A stretch of 7,761 nt of DNA from Spirochaetaceae bacterium (GTDB lineage: Bacteria > Spirochaetota > Spirochaetia > Treponematales > Breznakiellaceae). A program made the position numbers and the translations under genes. Under the pieces are notes generated by a model. That model was not told the origin of the DNA. It ran no database searches and worked only from the letters and a program-made list of their open reading frames with translations. The stretch lies in contig JAITGJ010000106.1 of the NCBI GenBank assembly GCA_031280705.1, forward strand, positions 1 through 7,761. The letters are read 5' to 3'. Within the stretch, counting starts at the first letter, position 1. Every line of letters begins with the position of its first letter. Below are positions 6,605 through 7,761 of this stretch, in pieces.

Positions 6605-6632
6605 TTGGTTGTCAAATGCCGGAAACTATGAT
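6605..6632 (+). promoter_or_regulatory. Possible promoter of the AT-rich gene
   Basis: TTGGTT (6605-6610) and TATGAT (6627-6632) are separated by 16 bases and lie just upstream of the strong ribosome binding site of the 312-residue gene. The -10 matches consensus at five of six bases, the -35 at only three to four. AT-rich DNA yields such matches by chance, so this is a suggestion. Confidence 0.4.
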
Positions 6633-6656
6633 AAACTGAAAAGCAAGGAGGATGTT

Positions 6657-7595
6657 ATGGAAATTTATACTCTTGAAAAAACGATAATGAAATATTTGCT
6701 CTTTTTAGTTCATGTCCAACAGAGCATAAAATTGTCTGTCAAAGAAAAGATTAAAATATTTGATACGGCCAAGGATTACGCAAATTTAATTTTTTCAAAT
6801 ATACAAAGCTATTTGGCAAACAAAAATGACTATAATTCTTTTGATAAAAACAAATTTTTATCAAATGCTTTCAATGATATACAGGAAGCAATAGAAAAAG
6901 AACTCAGTTTTTACAAAAAAGACATTACAATAAATAATATTGATTTTTCATATTACAGCATCATTGATACACTGACAAATACAAAATATGCCGTTAGCTT
7001 AAACCGAAATGATTTGAAACAACTATTGTCTTATAATGAACTATCCGGAAAAGCCAATAGGGAAAAAACAGAAAAGAAACAGCTGGATGATTTAAGGCGC
7101 AGGAATGAAGAAGAATTTTATGACTTGAGGAAAAAGGCATTTCAAGCAATGCTTCATGGGAACAGAAATATAAACCCGGCGCGGTATTTTGATATAAATG
7201 ATTATATTTTAAGAAATTGCAGCAGAGATAACATAAAATATTTACACGATCAAAGCACACAAACAAAAGAAGGCATTTATTTTATAGAAACACAGGGAGA
7301 ACGCATAATAAAATTAAAATATGAAAAGAGACTGATAGAATATAGTTTTCATATTATTGATGCAAATGATATGTTTCTTATTTATATTCAGGGTTACATA
7401 AAAATTAATAACTCACGGGAGGAATTTTATATAAATGAAAAATATCTGAACACTCAATTTGGAAGCGTTATGAACGCGTTTAATTTGAAGAAGATTATTG
7501 ATCTCTTCAATGAATTGGGCCGGGAAGAAGATGACAAAGGCAATGATAATGATTCAAATGATATAGATAATTTTCTGTCTGGGAAAATAAAATAA
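6657..7595 (+). CDS. Unrecognised 312-residue protein in AT-rich DNA
   Basis: I do not recognise this protein's family. ATG 6657 is chosen because AAGGAGG (6645-6651) stands five bases before it; the frame remains open upstream only through non-coding-looking GC-rich DNA. The product is Lys/Asn/Ile-rich and predicted soluble, with no signal peptide. Residues 1-85 look mostly helical. Residues 131-165 are a highly charged helix, possibly coiled coil (REKTEKKQLDDLRRRNEEEF). Residues 205-260 look like beta strands (GIYFIETQGERIIKLKYEKR, EYSFHIIDANDMFLIYIQGYIKI). The tail from 286 is acidic and low in complexity (REEDDKGNDNDSNDIDNF). No nuclease, kinase, nucleotide-binding or zinc motif is apparent. 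Codon use is strongly A/T-ending, unlike every other gene in the window, which points to horizontal acquisition. A second start 33 bases downstream suggests it led a two-gene operon. Confidence 0.8.
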   Translation: MEIYTLEKTIMKYLLFLVHVQQSIKLSVKEKIKIFDTAKDYANLIFSNIQSYLANKNDYNSFDKNKFLSNAFNDIQEAIEKELSFYKKDITINNIDFSYYSIIDTLTNTKYAVSLNRNDLKQLLSYNELSGKANREKTEKKQLDDLRRRNEEEFYDLRKKAFQAMLHGNRNINPARYFDINDYILRNCSRDNIKYLHDQSTQTKEGIYFIETQGERIIKLKYEKRLIEYSFHIIDANDMFLIYIQGYIKINNSREEFYINEKYLNTQFGSVMNAFNLKKIIDLFNELGREEDDKGNDNDSNDIDNFLSGKIK

Positions 7596-7628
7596 CAGCG
7601 TTGTTTGACAATCGGCAGGAGTAAAAAA

Positions 7629-7676
7629 ATGGCAGAATTTAGGAGTCAACAACCCCCACCAAAGGTGGGGGCTTGA
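7629..7676 (+). pseudogene. 5' fragment of a gene apparently cut by an insertion sequence
   Basis: An ATG at 7629 follows AGGAG (7617-7621) at an ideal seven-base spacing, 33 bases after the stop of the 312-residue gene. The frame reads MAEFRSQQPPPKVGA and stops at 7674-7676. From about the seventh codon it runs into the hairpin at 7653-7671, which belongs to the putative insertion sequence. A strong start leading into an IS end suggests that a downstream partner gene was split by insertion, its remainder lying beyond the element and outside the window. A genuine 15-residue peptide or chance start cannot be excluded. Confidence 0.45.
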
Positions 7677-7681
7677 AAGGC

Positions 7682-7700
7682 GGGCCTCTAAAAGAGGCCC
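7682..7700. repeat. Hairpin overlapping the transposase stop codon
   Basis: gggcctc (7682-7688) and gaggccc (7694-7700) form a perfect 7-bp stem with a five-base loop. It spans the end of the putative transposase gene, with the stop codon partly in the loop. No T-run follows on the minus strand, so it is not a standard terminator; it may be part of the element's end structure or slow read-through. Confidence 0.5.
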
Positions 7701-7761
7701 TCTTGTAGTTCGTGGTCTTCGCTGAGCCGCTCGGCGTCTTCCTGATACTTTACGTACCTCC
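7688..7761 (-). CDS. tnpA: IS200-like transposase TnpA, C-terminal fragment (runs off the window)
   Basis: Only the last 23 residues are visible: RYVKYQEDAERL then SEDHELQEGLF, ending at a TAG at 7688-7690. The pattern of a YVKYQ/YVKNQ helix followed by an acidic stretch and a final LF resembles the C-termini of some IS200/IS605 Y1 transposases, which cut and join single-stranded DNA with a single tyrosine. The catalytic HUH and tyrosine motifs would lie beyond the window edge. The call rests on this short similarity and on the neighbouring IS-type hairpin. Confidence 0.5.
   Translation of the reverse strand, partial: RYVKYQEDAERLSEDHELQEGLF

Larger units (their letters stand above)
7641..7761 (-). 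mobile_element. End of an IS200/IS605-type insertion sequence (partial)
   Basis: A perfect subterminal hairpin, cccccacc (7653-7660), aaa, ggtggggg (7664-7671), stands at the border with the AT-rich region. A reading frame resembling the C-terminus of a Y1 transposase ends just inside it. IS200/IS605 elements lack terminal inverted repeats and instead carry such small hairpins near each end, recognised as single-stranded DNA by TnpA. On the minus strand the hairpin is followed by ttgttgac, so the exact end lies somewhere in 7641-7652. The other end is outside the window. Confidence 0.55.

Noticed and set aside
6462..6656. N-terminal extension of the 312-residue protein from ATG 6462
   Set aside because: It would translate the structured GC-rich intergenic DNA; a far better ribosome binding site precedes ATG 6657.
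6609..7611. TTGTCAAA at 6609-6616 and its complement TTTGACAA at 7604-7611 flank the AT-rich gene like terminal inverted repeats
   Set aside because: Only eight bases match, the surroundings do not extend the similarity, and no transposase or target duplication is linked to them; chance is likely.

Overview
The window looks like a piece of a GC-rich spirochaete chromosome, most likely a gut or host-associated Treponema relative. This rests on an acetate kinase with a long C-terminal tail, a secreted BspA-type leucine-rich-repeat protein, and the general gene style. It is an inference from protein character, not a database result. Most of the window is GC-rich housekeeping sequence. The last ~1.1 kb is sharply AT-rich and ends in what looks like an insertion sequence.

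Left part (218-3030, + strand): a compact three-gene run. A ThrH-type HAD phosphatase/phosphotransferase is overlapped by a class I biotin-protein ligase. A short gap then leads to a secreted 455-residue LRR_5 protein. Close packing suggests one transcript, although the products have no obvious shared pathway. The run is followed by an elaborate nested palindromic element (3032-3156) and a good intrinsic terminator (ending at the T-run 3231-3237).

Middle (3432-4769, + strand): acetate kinase with every known catalytic residue, standing alone without pta beside it. It converges on a minus-strand pair, with paired hairpins between them. The pair is a ribokinase-like sugar kinase (5500-6405), with a near-ideal promoter and an adjacent 10-bp inverted repeat, followed by a small single-pass membrane protein (4878-5459).

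Right part (6406-7761): a GC-rich, highly structured intergenic stretch gives way abruptly near 6575 to AT-rich DNA carrying an unrecognised 312-residue protein with its own strong ribosome binding site. A second start codon with a good ribosome binding site follows 33 bases later. That reading frame is cut after a few codons by the hairpin end of an apparent IS200/IS605-type element, whose partial tnpA (C-terminal 23 residues) runs off the window edge on the minus strand. The most interesting region is this foreign-looking two-gene cassette with its second gene apparently broken. No CRISPR array, tRNA or rRNA was seen.
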